This document shows positions 1 through 9,760 of a DNA stretch of 64,000 bases, in pieces (the stretch's first letter is position 1; every line of letters starts with the position of its first letter). Made by a program: the position numbers and the translations under genes. The notes under the pieces are model-generated. The model saw only the letters and a list, made by a program, of their open reading frames with translations. It was not told where the DNA came from and did no database searches. The stretch is from Leishmania mexicana MHOM/GT/2001/U1103 (Eukaryota > Euglenozoa > Kinetoplastea > Trypanosomatida > Trypanosomatidae), in assembly GCF_000234665.1 (NCBI RefSeq), contig NC_018320.1, forward strand, positions 310,001 to 374,000, given 5' to 3'.

Positions 1-171
1 GCCCGCTTCCTTCGCAGTGCAGCTCGAGAGAGGCGCCTCCGCTGCTGAGAGTAGAGATAGATCGGAACTTCCACCCGACTCTCTTTCCTGCGCTCTTGAC
101 TTGCCACGCGGGCAAGACGATGCAGTGGGCACGTTTTCCGGCGCCCCTTGCGTGCGCGACCCATGGCTGTG

Positions 172-215
<44 letters not shown>

Positions 216-450
216 CATCATCATTATGCGTTGGATGTGCCGTGTCGAGTTAAGCGCTCACAAAAAAAAATATGCAAAATACGAACTTCCTCATGCGTGT
301 CCTGATGCAGTAGTGTCCGCGCACCGCCCCCCTCACAGACACACGTGTCAGCACACACGTTTCACATGTGTTGGGTCCCTCTGTGGCGGGTGCGAAGAGG
401 CCCGCAGCCCCAGACACAGGCAGCTGAGCTGCCCTGCAAAGGCGCGCTCC
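1..450. other. Gene-free flank with (TG)n microsatellite
   Basis: No convincing coding sequence. A (TG)n run of about 40 bases lies at 175-215. Short reading frames on the + strand run through this repeat and are low-complexity. Because the next gene (451-1128) reads leftwards, this stretch should hold its 3' UTR and the following intergenic spacer. Confidence 0.6.
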
Positions 451-1128
451 TTACTGCTGCGCCAGCATCAGCACTTGCTCCTTGGTCAGGCATGTCTGCT
501 GGACACCGTGCAGCCGCACCCCGAATCGGCGTGGACCTTGGTAGCGCTTCACAGACCCGCTGCTACCCGAGGACCCGGCCGTGGTGGCCATGTCCTCAGC
601 AACGACCGACAAGGACTGGATGCCCCCGCTCGAGTGAAAGAACAGTGGCGAGCGAAACTGAACCGTGCTCTCCACTCGCGTCACGGTACAGGGAAGCGAC
701 GACGGCAACCCTCTCGCCTTGCCTTGGTGCGTCCAAGACGCAGCGTTGGATGTATCGCCATTGGGGGAGGGGCCACTGCTAAAGTTGCAACTTGCCAGTG
801 TCACCGTCTTCAAAAAGTGCTCGGTCGAAGAGCCCTGCGGTGGCGGCTGCACGCGTGCAAGCAGGGTGACGCGAATAACGCTGTGCTTGTGATGCGGGTT
901 GGACGTCGTGGCGGCCGCGGTGGCCGCGCCCTTGTCATCCATGTCCTCCTCCTCCACGAAGGCGACGTCGCTCACCATGGCATGAAAGTCATTCTTCGCG
1001 AACGCATTCGTGGTGGGCGCAGAAGCCGCGGAAGAGCTCGTCGACAGGGCAGCCGACGGCGCCTGGGCAACCTTGAGCTCCTCCCCAGGACGCAGCTCCA
1101 TAAAAAACGGCGTATTAATCACAGGCAT
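451..1128 (-). CDS. Conserved small acidic-loop protein, possibly nucleoplasmin-like
   Basis: A 225-residue protein starting at the ATG at 1128 (MPVINTPFFMELRPG). The same frame stays open upstream, but that part is low-complexity and resembles UTR. The start FFMELRPGEELKV, followed by a beta-rich pattern (VIRVTLLARV, FLKTVTLASCNF) and an acidic run FVEEEDMDD near residue 60, resembles the nucleoplasmin-like fold of FKBP39-type and plant HD2 proteins, which begin F-W/F-x-x-x-L-x-P-G. If so, it would be a nuclear histone chaperone. The rest is Ser/Ala/Thr-rich and unremarkable. The nucleoplasmin assignment is an inference from a short motif and could be wrong. That the frame is coding is better supported, by length, codon use and agreement with the strand of its neighbours. 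Confidence 0.6.
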   Translation of the reverse strand: MPVINTPFFMELRPGEELKVAQAPSAALSTSSSAASAPTTNAFAKNDFHAMVSDVAFVEEEDMDDKGAATAAATTSNPHHKHSVIRVTLLARVQPPPQGSSTEHFLKTVTLASCNFSSGPSPNGDTSNAASWTHQGKARGLPSSLPCTVTRVESTVQFRSPLFFHSSGGIQSLSVVAEDMATTAGSSGSSGSVKRYQGPRRFGVRLHGVQQTCLTKEQVLMLAQQ

Positions 1129-2525
1129 TGTCCGAGGTATTGGGCAGCTGTCTACGTAGGTGAGGCGGTGAGGTGAAGTGCGCGGCGACGGCTGCGCTTT
1201 CGTGTGCTTCACGTCAAAATACCCCGAGCAATATGTGCACCACCCACGCCCACACACATACACGCACGCAGGAGGCCCGCACAAAGCGGAGGAAAAAAAA
1301 AGAGAAGGAATGCAAAAGGGAAAGAGTTGGATGCGCAATACTCTGTGGGGAGGGAAAGGCAGGGCACAACCTGGAGCGACGTAGTCGAGCACTTTGCTGT
1401 GCAACGGCATCTTTCGCGCCGCTTTGTACCCATGCCATGCCTTCAACCCCGCCACGGGGTCGTGTCAGGCACTGCAACAACGACGACACTCTGCGCAGAC
1501 GCACCAGTGTCGTCGCCGCTCGCCCGCCTTCGCACCCACCCACCCCCTCTTCATCCGCGCCTCACGCGTAAGAGGGAGAGCGACCAGCATGAAGAGCTCA
1601 AACGCGGGGCGAAACGAGAAAATTGCAGTGCTGCCGGTTTCGCAGTGCAAACCTTCCCAGCGCCTCACATGGAAGCCCCTGCAACCCCACAAGGCGCTCG
1701 CTACAGCGTGTGTGTGTGTGTGTGTGTGAGGGTGTGTGTGTGTGGGTGGGTGGGGGTGTATCCAGCGTCTCACTCGTACGCGCAAGTCCGAGGCTGGGAA
1801 GCAACACCAAAACGAAGGGGGAGGGGGTGGAGAGCGGAGAAGGACACTGGACAACACGAGAAAAACGGAAGGAGTGCGCAAACAGCGCACGACAGGGGCG
1901 GTACGAAAGAACCAACGAAGACAACGACCAACGAAGAAAAAGGGGGATGGGAAAGCTATGCAAGGCAGACACACCGTGACAGCGGAGACAACACTGCCCT
2001 TCCCACTCCACCGCGCACCTCCAAACCCCTCCCCGCACTGACCGCATCGGATGAGAGGAGATGCGGGAAGAAGGAGGGGAGGGAGGGACGGGGCGTGAGG
2101 GAGGTCACTGTCGCACCATGCGCAAAGACGCGAGAGGGAGGGGGAAGAGTGAGCCCACCAAAAGAAACGATTGGGACCAAACAGAGAGAGACACCGTCGT
2201 GCGTCACGAGAAGAACGAAGAGGAAGACGGCAAAACCCCCCACCTTTGGCGGCCCACGACCCAAAGGACTGACCGAGAGGTCGACACGCACACACGCGCA
2301 CACACCTGAGGGCGATGACATGTAGCCCTCAAAACCCCTGCGCAGAATACACACACACACAGAGACGAAAAAAGAAAACCATCTGCGGATGTGTGTGGGA
2401 GAGAGAGTGCGCATCTGTACGTCCCATGTAAAGTGCGCAACGTGACGCACGATGTGCGCGGGCTCAGCATTCATACTCTCACCCGACCGTACGCGCAAAG
2501 ATCCACCGGTCGAACCGCTGGAAGA
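1129..2525. other. Intergenic spacer
   Basis: Holds the 5' UTR of the gene at 451-1128 and the 3' UTR of the kinase at 2526-4580. A (TG)n run lies at about 1708-1744. On the minus strand there are long C/T-rich stretches (for example 1950-2230) suited to trans-splicing. A 373-codon + strand frame at 1204-2325 is low-complexity, opposite to the transcription direction, and I do not accept it as a gene. Confidence 0.6.
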
Positions 2526-4580
2526 CTAAAATTCGAGCAGGTAGTCCGTCATGATCTCCGTCAGACGACGCCCCACCACTTCCGCCGTGGGCCGCTTCAG
2601 TGGATTGTAAGAGAGTAAGTCCACAACAAGCTGCGCAAGATCGATGGAGTACCCCTTGCGTGTGACGTTTGCTCGCACACACTCCCCCAAGGTAATACCG
2701 CAGTTCCCGCTGCCGGCGTTCACGGACGGCACATTGGAGCGGCCGTCGTTCAGGGCGCTGGAGTAGGACTCCATCGCGCGAAGGTCCTCCTCTGTGGCCC
2801 AGCAGTCCGCGTTGAGCAGGTCGAGGTTTTGGGTGTTGGGGTTCAGGATCATCGGAAAGTCTGGAAGCACGGTGAGGACGTAAAGAAACACACCCAGGCT
2901 CCACATATCCGACGACGGCATGAGCCTCTCTACCTTCAGCGTCTCTGGGGCCATGTACGCGGTGGTTCCCACGGACGACTGCACCGCTTCTTGGTACCCA
3001 CCCAGCACCTCGCGACTGGCGTCCAAGTCCGTCAGAACAATCTGCTGTTTGTTGTTGTAAAACATGGCGTTCTCCATCTTCAGGTCACCGTGGACGATCG
3101 GCGGGTTGCGCTCGTGCAGAAAGGCAAGGGCGAGAGAAAGCTGGAGTGCAATGGAGCAGATGAAGCTCTCGTCAAAGCGGTCACCGCGGAAGTTGCGGAT
3201 CATTGCCCCCACGTCGCCTTCTTGATAATAGGGCATGCAGATGCACACCGTGCGTCGATCCGGCTTCAGCTGCACGGCTAGGTACTCGACGAGGTGAGGA
3301 TGCTTCATCACCGTCATGAAGCGGACGGACTTCTGGTACTCATCCAGGGCCTTCGCCTCGCTGCTAAAACGCATCGACTTCAGCACCACCTTTTGCAGTC
3401 GACTCTCGTGAGAGAGATGCTCGCTGACGAAGCGGTACGCCGCACTCGATGGGCCAGCCTCCGCGACCTCCTCCGTTGTTGGCTGCACCACCTCCATCAG
3501 GTCTACAACGCCCTGCGCGCCCTCACCCAGCCGGCGCGGCGAGGCCAGATTCTGCATGAGCCCCGAATCACCGCACAGCATGCCGAGCGACTCATCGTCC
3601 GTGAAGACCCCGTACTCGACCCCGGAGCCTTTCTTGTGTGTGCTCATGTGCTCTCGCAGCTCCTGCTTGAGCAGCACAAACCCGCAGTGCCTGCACTGCA
3701 TGGCGGAAGCGCGGTGAATAGACTGAATGCTGGAGAGTGAAACGTAGCTGGCAAACCGCTCCGACCGGTCGTGCCACACGATCTGCGCGTTGTCGTCGGA
3801 GTAGCCCAGCACCGTACCGTAGGACGTGTAGCCAGTGGCGGTGCTAGTGTCCGCGAGCTCAGGTGCAGCGCTAACGACGGCCGCAGCTGCGGTGGGTAGG
3901 ATTGGCTTGAACACCACCGCAATAAAGCGGTTCTTTTTCTCCGCCAATACAAACCGGGGTTGCTGGCCCTTGCCAAAGAAGACAAGCCGCCGCCCCGAGA
4001 TTGGGTTCACCGGCTCAGCAAGCAGCGGCATCGGCCAGCCGATCTCACGCGGGGAGGGCCGGGGCACGACGGACGGCGGTGACAGGGAGCTGTGGGGACG
4101 CCCAGGGGAGTGGGGAGTGAAGATATAGTCGACAAGTTGCCGAGCGCCGAGGGCCTCGGGCGGCAGCGGTCTCTCGTAAGTATCGGAGTGCCGGTGTGAA
4201 AAAGGGGACGATGAGAGCTCACCTGAACCGAGGCTTGGCGTGACGGAGGAGAAGCCCAAGGGAAAGGTGGAGGTGTGAACCCTTAACGATGAGCCGTACT
4301 TTGGGAGAGTCTCTGACTGCAGAGGAGTGCCCTCATTACGCTGCTGCGTCGCGGCAGATTGTGAAGCGGGTTGGCTCACCGGCGCCGGCGCGAACGGAGG
4401 AGGCGTCTGCGCGTTAAGTTGGTACGGACTCTGTACCGCTGAAACGTCTGTGCACGCGTTCAGGATCTCTGACCGCCAGCCGTACGCGGCATTTTCGCCA
4501 TTCTCCCTAGACGACGCCAACTCGTTGCGCTCGCTGGGCCGCTGGTAGGACTCGCCGTGGTCGCCCGTAGAAGACGACAT
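2526..4580 (-). CDS. Protein kinase with C2H2 zinc finger and unusual DLD motif
   Basis: A 684-residue protein from the ATG at 4580 (MSSSTGDHGES). Residues 1-200 are Ser/Pro-rich and probably disordered. At about 294-316 there is a single C2H2 finger, CRHCGF followed by REHMSTH. The kinase domain runs from about residue 348 to the C-terminus. It has a glycine loop LGEGAQGVVDL, a candidate ATP lysine in VVLKSM (about 398), the catalytic loop HGDLKMEN (about 496), TDLDAS in place of DFG (about 518), and MAPETL with SSDMWSLGVF. The catalytic Asp, Asn and metal-binding Asp are present, so activity is plausible, but HRD reads HGD and DFG reads DLD. The finger just before the kinase lobe is unusual. 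Substrates and pathway are unknown. It could be a divergent NEK- or CAMK-like kinase; I cannot place the family. Confidence 0.9.
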   Translation of the reverse strand: MSSSTGDHGESYQRPSERNELASSRENGENAAYGWRSEILNACTDVSAVQSPYQLNAQTPPPFAPAPVSQPASQSAATQQRNEGTPLQSETLPKYGSSLRVHTSTFPLGFSSVTPSLGSGELSSSPFSHRHSDTYERPLPPEALGARQLVDYIFTPHSPGRPHSSLSPPSVVPRPSPREIGWPMPLLAEPVNPISGRRLVFFGKGQQPRFVLAEKKNRFIAVVFKPILPTAAAAVVSAAPELADTSTATGYTSYGTVLGYSDDNAQIVWHDRSERFASYVSLSSIQSIHRASAMQCRHCGFVLLKQELREHMSTHKKGSGVEYGVFTDDESLGMLCGDSGLMQNLASPRRLGEGAQGVVDLMEVVQPTTEEVAEAGPSSAAYRFVSEHLSHESRLQKVVLKSMRFSSEAKALDEYQKSVRFMTVMKHPHLVEYLAVQLKPDRRTVCICMPYYQEGDVGAMIRNFRGDRFDESFICSIALQLSLALAFLHERNPPIVHGDLKMENAMFYNNKQQIVLTDLDASREVLGGYQEAVQSSVGTTAYMAPETLKVERLMPSSDMWSLGVFLYVLTVLPDFPMILNPNTQNLDLLNADCWATEEDLRAMESYSSALNDGRSNVPSVNAGSGNCGITLGECVRANVTRKGYSIDLAQLVVDLLSYNPLKRPTAEVVGRRLTEIMTDYLLEF

Positions 4581-5911
4581 GGGCCACAATCATCGAAGAA
4601 AGAGCCAAGGACCGGAACTCGCTGCCTTTTTCTGCGTCGGTGTGAGTGCGCTGTCTTCTGGCAACAACAAGGAAAACAAAAAAAAGGAGAGGTGGGAGAG
4701 AGAGACGACGCCGACCGGAGGGGGGAAGGGGGAAGGGGGATAAAAACAGAAAAGAGAACCACCAAACAAAGGAGGACGGGTGTAGTGAGGCGAGACAACG
4801 AATAAACGAGGAGCGCGAAAAAGAGGAGGATGGCACACACACACACACAGGCTGTACAGCCGCCGCGAAACACACACACAAAAAAAAGGAAAACCGCGAG
4901 TACACAACGAAGGGCCCACCCCACCCCCAACACGATCTGGTGGGATGCGGAGAGGATTCGAGAGAAAGCAGCCACGGAAACAGGTAAGAAAAAAGGGGGC
5001 GGGGGGAGAGCGAGAGAGACCGTTGGTCACGATGCGAGGAACACCTGTGGTGATATTGGGCGCCGAGACAGGGTGCGGAAAAGATAACAGCAGCTATCGC
5101 ACAGCGAAAAATGTTTGAGAGAGACAGAGAGAAGAGGCGTGCAGACAGAAGAGGCGAGAAAGTCGTCTGCGCACGCAAGCGGCACAAGAGATAGAATCAC
5201 AGAGGGCACGGAGTGAAAGCGCGCAGCTCCGGCGTTCGTATGGGGGTGCACACACAACGTGTGTTTCTGCGTCTGCGTGTATTAATACTTCCTTTACCTT
5301 CGCCAGCGTGTGTGAGAAAGAGAGAGAAAGAGAGAAGAGGCGGGAGAGCGAGGTACACCCGAGGCCATGTGTGCGAGTCGTGCCGCTTACACCGAGAGAG
5401 CCATACCGGCAGGAGCAGAGCGCGTCTCTTCATACAAGCGCATCGGTACGCCTATACGCCTGTGCCTGTGTGCACGGACGAGAGTGCGGAGCCACCCGTA
5501 CCTCCAGTTACATGTCACACCTCACCGTGCCGCCAGTTGCGCTCCTTCGCGCTTGGTGTGCAGGATCACGGCTCGCCTCGTCTGTGGGGTTCTCGCCAGA
5601 TTTTATGCAACGGGCCGTGGATTAGGTATGGATGGCGAGTCACGGAGTGACGTGCCGCCGCGTTGGCTGCATGGCTGTGTGAAGATCGCCTGTGAGGACA
5701 GCAGCGATGGCAGAGGCGCCATCCAAATGACGGGGAGCCGCAGCTCCAGCAGAGAAGACAATAAAAAGAAAAGGCGCCTCACATGCGCCGCGCACCGCGC
5801 GGTGCTCTGCTGAACCTACACACTGTCGGTGGGGCCGTGCCCCCATCGCGTGCCCGTGGTGACACCCCGTCTTCCTGCTGTCCTGCGAGCCCGCGCTCTC
5901 TTTGTACCATC
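4581..5911. other. Intergenic spacer with dispersed repeat
   Basis: Upstream region of the kinase at 2526-4580. The minus strand from about 4620 to 5000 is strongly pyrimidine-rich, a likely trans-splicing context. It contains one copy of a dispersed element (5301-5507). I see no convincing coding sequence here. Frames around 5640-5910 are open on the minus strand but are not well supported. Confidence 0.5.
5301..5507 (+). repeat. Dispersed non-coding element, copy 1
   Basis: This 207-base segment recurs in reverse orientation at 55212-55410. From 5354 to 5507 the two copies differ at only two positions by my reading. The left 53 bases differ mainly by an 8-base length change in an AG-rich run. 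Both copies lie antisense to local transcription, about 700 bases before the ATG of the next gene. The nature of the element is not certain. A SIDER-type degenerate retroposon is a reasonable guess, since these are common in Leishmania UTRs, but I did not recognise the signature. Confidence 0.8.
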
Positions 5912-6394
5912 TCACCGTCTCATGCTTCTGCTCGCCGTTAAACACATCAGGACCACGGGGCCCATCGTCCGCTCGTCCCGGCAGCGGGCGCTGGCGGTTT
6001 CCACCGATCTGCTGAGAGTCCCTCCGAGGGAGATGCTGTGGCCCGGGCCCTCGAGGCGACGGACGCACTCCTCCGGCACCTGCACCCCCTCCCACATTTG
6101 CCTGATGACTGCATCATTCGCAATGAAATTCTCGATATGCGTGAGGCATCCGCCGTTTTCCTGGTCCTCGGTGTCCATGAGATGCCACCGGTAGCCGGCG
6201 TCATCCGTCTGAAGCCCTGCAAACGTGAGGCGGCGCGAGGCTTGACCGTGCATGAGCAGGCTCATGCACGGCTGCTTTTCCAGGCCCAGCCCATCGCAAC
6301 TCAACGGAAGCTGGGCCCCCTCTGCGCCATCAAGACCACACCCGCACAAGGAATACGCCCCTCTGACATACTTCCTATCGCGTGCGAGAGGCAT
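5912..6394 (-). CDS. Possible small gene or gene remnant, unknown function
   Basis: A 160-codon frame from the ATG at 6394 (MPLARDRKYVRG). Unlike the other frames in this spacer it is not low-complexity. The stretch around GYRWHLMDTEDQEN, HIENFIANDAVIRQMWEG and VQVPEECVRRLEGPG reads like ordinary protein, and most third codon positions are G or C, as in the clear genes here. It is on the transcribed strand, between RRP1 and the kinase. I recognise no domain. It may be a real small gene, a pseudogene fragment or a relic of a mobile element; the adjoining frame downstream could be a frameshifted continuation. A perfect hairpin (6246-6271) lies within it. Confidence 0.4.
   Translation of the reverse strand: MPLARDRKYVRGAYSLCGCGLDGAEGAQLPLSCDGLGLEKQPCMSLLMHGQASRRLTFAGLQTDDAGYRWHLMDTEDQENGGCLTHIENFIANDAVIRQMWEGVQVPEECVRRLEGPGHSISLGGTLSRSVETASARCRDERTMGPVVLMCLTASRSMRR
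6246..6271. repeat. Perfect 11-bp hairpin
   Basis: The arms CCGTGCATGAG (6246-6256) and CTCATGCACGG (6261-6271) are exact reverse complements around the loop CAGG. On the transcribed minus strand it would also fold, with loop CCTG. It lies inside the possible small gene at 5912-6394. Confidence 0.8.
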
Positions 6395-7783
6395 GCAGCG
6401 GAGACGGACCAATGGGATGTGGTGCTGATGGACTTGTGCGTATCTGTGTGTTAATTATTTCCGAGGGGGGGCGGATGCACGCTCACTCGCTGGCCGAGGA
6501 AGGAGAGCAGGAGAGTTAGTCGGCAGCATTCGCTCTTCAAGTCATGCCATCATCACACCATGTGTGTCGTGCGGTTCTTCTGCTTTTAGTTTTTTTCTCG
6601 CCTTTGTTGCTTCCCCCGTCTTCTACGCTGTGGATCGACACGCTCACTACTGGTGGGATCCACGACAGCTGCACATCCCTGCAGTGCTCACGTGCATGCG
6701 CTTGTATGGATGTGCGTGAGTGTACTAGCACGCCAAACACCCCCGTGAAGCGCGTGGTGTGTGGTGTTCGCACTCGTGTTTTGCACGCGATAGGACAATG
6801 AAACAGTTGTGTGCTTGTGCGAAAGACGATAAGCGTTGCAGAGGCACGACACGAAGCGCGGTGGAAAGGAAAAACCGGGAGGAGCAGAAAAGTAGAAAAA
6901 CTGAAGAGAAGTCATGATAGCAGATAACCGGAGACGTGCGCGCGTGTGTGCGTGTTCGTGTGTGGCCAATGCGCATTCGCGTGGCCACCAGCAACGCCTC
7001 CATGCCCACCCTCATCCCAAGAGCTGGGCCGAAGAAGAAGCGCCGTCACACGCACGTGTCGAGCTGAAGCATATGCTGTGTCCACACGCGCGCTGGTGAG
7101 CTGGCGTGCTACCCGGGAGCGCTAGAATACGACAAGCGAACGGCGCACAGAGTAGATCCTAACGCTGGCGCACACAAATAGAATGACCGCAAACCAAAAA
7201 CCACAGCGTACTTCTTTCTTGCACCCGCTCTGTGGTCTCCCCCCCCCCTTCCCCTTCCGCTTCTGCGAGAGCCTTGTTTGGGTCCCGCCCCTTTTGTTGT
7301 TTGTACGCTGTTGTTGTCCTGTCTTACTTTCCCGTGGCGGCGGCGGTGGTGGCGGTGGGAGATTAGATCCGCGTTATTCGATTACCCAACCAGAGAAAAA
7401 CCCGAAACACACAAAAGTAAAAAAAAGGAGAAACCAAGGAAAGACGCCACTCCGGCAACACGCGTCCTTCCAAGAGGGAGAGAGGGAGCGGGAGGGGGAG
7501 GAGGAAAGAGCAAGGTCAAGGGCAAAAGCCGAAGTCGCCATCTCTTCGTCCGTTTGCGCTCCTCTTTCCCACCCGGTATTGTGAAGAGCATGTTCAGATG
7601 GGATTGGGGGGCAGAGGCATGTTCATCAAAACGCTCACGGCAGTCTCAAGCACGGCCACCATCACCACCACAGATAACGCCATCACGTTCGATTACGCCT
7701 CGACGCACGTGTGTCGCGACCCAAGTACGGAGGAAGGAAACTAGAGAGATGTACGCGGTACACTGCAAGCGACTTAGTCACTG
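6395..7783. other. Intergenic spacer, RRP1 3' flank
   Basis: Should contain the RRP1 3' UTR. The DNA is low-complexity, with G-runs near 7340 and purine-rich stretches near 7400-7510. I see no supported gene; the short frames on both strands are Ser/Cys/Pro/Arg-rich and opposite or unrelated to the transcription direction. Confidence 0.5.
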
Positions 7784-9760
7784 TTACCCTGCGTCGTCGT
7801 CGCCGTACAGATCCTGCCTCGTCAGGTGATAAGCCTTCTTGCGCTTCGTATTGTGCACCGGCTTTCTCTTCGCCCGCATTTCCTCGGCGATGATTTTCTT
7901 CCGCAGCACCGCTTTGCTCACGCCCGCAGCCTTATCGCCCTTCTCCGCCACAATAGCCGCCTCGCGTGCCTTGACCTTCGCCTTGAGTGCTGCGTGGCGG
8001 TCCTGCTTCTTCATTTCACGCCGCGCCTGGAGCTCGCTACGAACCTTTTCACGCGTGCCATCCACCTCCTTCAGCTCCCGTTCGATGCGCCGACGCTGAG
8101 CCGTGTGCGTCAGCGGTTGGAAGGACTCAGGATCCGCCGACTGTCGCATGATGAGCTCTGCCTCGGAGAACATTGGACGCACCTCATGCGCCACACCGCG
8201 GGCCACGGCATACTTTCGGCAGAAAAACGCAATCTCCTGCATCACGGTGCGAGCCTCAGCAGCCGCCTGCTCCGCGGCCAACGCCTCAATAGCCTCCGGC
8301 GAAGCTGTGGTGCCTCCGTTCCCGTTCCGCTTGCTAGCGCGCTTCTGAGTCCCCGTTGCCTTGGCCGTCATCGCCTGCGCTAGCTGCTCTGCCCTGCGCT
8401 GCGCGTACACTCCGCCGGCCAGCGGGGGGAAAAAGCTATCCAGCACTCGCTTCTCCACGTAGTTGCCTTGGCTCATGGCGTAGAGGGGGATGCCGGCGGA
8501 CATGGCGAGGAAGAGGTTGGTGCCCAGCTCTGCTCTGACAAGCTCGTCAAACGCCACATCGCAGATGTGCATTGTCAGGCCGACGCTCGTGCTAGACGGG
8601 AAGATCTGACGCTGCAGGATGTAGAAGATTTCGCCCACTACGCTTGCGGTTGCCGTGGCGGTGCCGATGCACTTGTGCAAAACGGCCTGAGGGACACCGG
8701 CGGCTGTCTTCCACAGCGCGCTAAGAGCGGCGATGTCATCATCCGGCTCCGCCACACTGGCCTCGCCGTCGCGGCTGCGCTTAGAGGTCTTCATGCTCCT
8801 CTCGGTTGGCGAGCCCAGCGCACCGGCGCCGTCGCCCTCTCGCTTCGCGGGAGAAGCACCGGCTGAAGGAGCCGCCCCATCGCCGTCATGCACATCCTTC
8901 ACAAACTTCACGTACGCGAACACCATACGACGCACGAGGGCCAGGTACTTGTCCATGCGGTACCGGTCAATAGTGGGCCACTCGCGCGCCAGCACCCGGA
9001 AGAGACAGCCGTAAAAGAGCACCTTGCAGCGCGTCGTCTGCGGGGCATGAAGAAGGTCCGCGATCTTCTGCGCGCAGGCGAGTTGTACGAGCGGCTTGTC
9101 AGAGTGCCACAGGCAGTAGTGGATGCCGCGGCATAGTTTCAGTAGCACAAGCTCCAGATCACACCACGCCTCCATCCAAGTCTGATAGCGCTCGCGGTGC
9201 ACGTTCTCGCCTTGATAAACGTGCACCGGCTTCGGCCCGACGTTCAGACCAGCTTCCGCATCGTCATCATTGTCCGCTGTGGAGTCGCCTGCAGGCCTGT
9301 CGTAGCGGCCATAGAGCTCCTTGTCACGCCGCTCCTGCGCCTGCCGATGACGGAGCTCGCGCATGGCCACGCGCCGGCGGTCCTCGCGCTCCTGTTCGGC
9401 CACCTTCTCCCGGAACTGCTGCAGCGCGAGCGGAAGGTTCTCATAGCGGTACGGGTTCGGGGTTTTCGGATGCGCCTTGAAGTAGCCCCGCACCTCTGCA
9501 ATCTCAGCCTCGTAAGTTTTCTCCATCTCCGCCATGGCCTCGGTGAGTCGCTCCAGATAGTGCGGCACCTCGGCCAGAACGGCATCACGCACCGCCACCT
9601 CGTTGTGAGCCAGACGCTTGCACAGAATCTCCACCTGCACCATCTCCGCCTCGATGTCGATGACGCCCCCCGGCAGTGAGTCCGGAAGGACATCGGGATC
9701 TGGGTAGTTGATCGGCAGCTGCGCCTCACGCTTGCGCAGATCCTTCTTCTTGATCTTCAT
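7784..9760 (-). CDS. RRP1: RRP1/NOP52-family ribosomal RNA processing protein
   Basis: A 658-residue protein from the ATG at 9760 (MKIKKKDLRKRE). The frame is open further upstream, but that part is low-complexity. Family hallmarks of Nop52/Rrp1 are visible. Near residue 40 is LCKRLAHNEVAVRDAVL, the conserved 'lahNe..vRd.al' start. Later come LCRGIHYCLWHSDKPLVQ and, at about residue 267, REWPTIDRYRMDKYLALV, the 'eW.giDr.RldKf..LvR' block. The C-terminal third is basic and partly helical (KVKAREAAI, MRAKRKPVHNTKRKKAY), suited to nucleolar localisation. Known family role: pre-rRNA processing for the large ribosomal subunit in the nucleolus. An acidic/Ser insert (about 230-250) and a Gly/Ala-rich insert (about 300-340) are trypanosomatid-style additions. 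The family assignment is secure. Confidence 0.93.
   Translation of the reverse strand: MKIKKKDLRKREAQLPINYPDPDVLPDSLPGGVIDIEAEMVQVEILCKRLAHNEVAVRDAVLAEVPHYLERLTEAMAEMEKTYEAEIAEVRGYFKAHPKTPNPYRYENLPLALQQFREKVAEQEREDRRRVAMRELRHRQAQERRDKELYGRYDRPAGDSTADNDDDAEAGLNVGPKPVHVYQGENVHRERYQTWMEAWCDLELVLLKLCRGIHYCLWHSDKPLVQLACAQKIADLLHAPQTTRCKVLFYGCLFRVLAREWPTIDRYRMDKYLALVRRMVFAYVKFVKDVHDGDGAAPSAGASPAKREGDGAGALGSPTERSMKTSKRSRDGEASVAEPDDDIAALSALWKTAAGVPQAVLHKCIGTATATASVVGEIFYILQRQIFPSSTSVGLTMHICDVAFDELVRAELGTNLFLAMSAGIPLYAMSQGNYVEKRVLDSFFPPLAGGVYAQRRAEQLAQAMTAKATGTQKRASKRNGNGGTTASPEAIEALAAEQAAAEARTVMQEIAFFCRKYAVARGVAHEVRPMFSEAELIMRQSADPESFQPLTHTAQRRRIERELKEVDGTREKVRSELQARREMKKQDRHAALKAKVKAREAAIVAEKGDKAAGVSKAVLRKKIIAEEMRAKRKPVHNTKRKKAYHLTRQDLYGDDDAG

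Noticed and set aside
1204..2325. 373-codon + strand frame
   Set aside because: Opposite to the transcription direction of the unit, very low complexity (Thr/Lys/Arg/Gly and TG repeats), and it has no ordinary protein segments.
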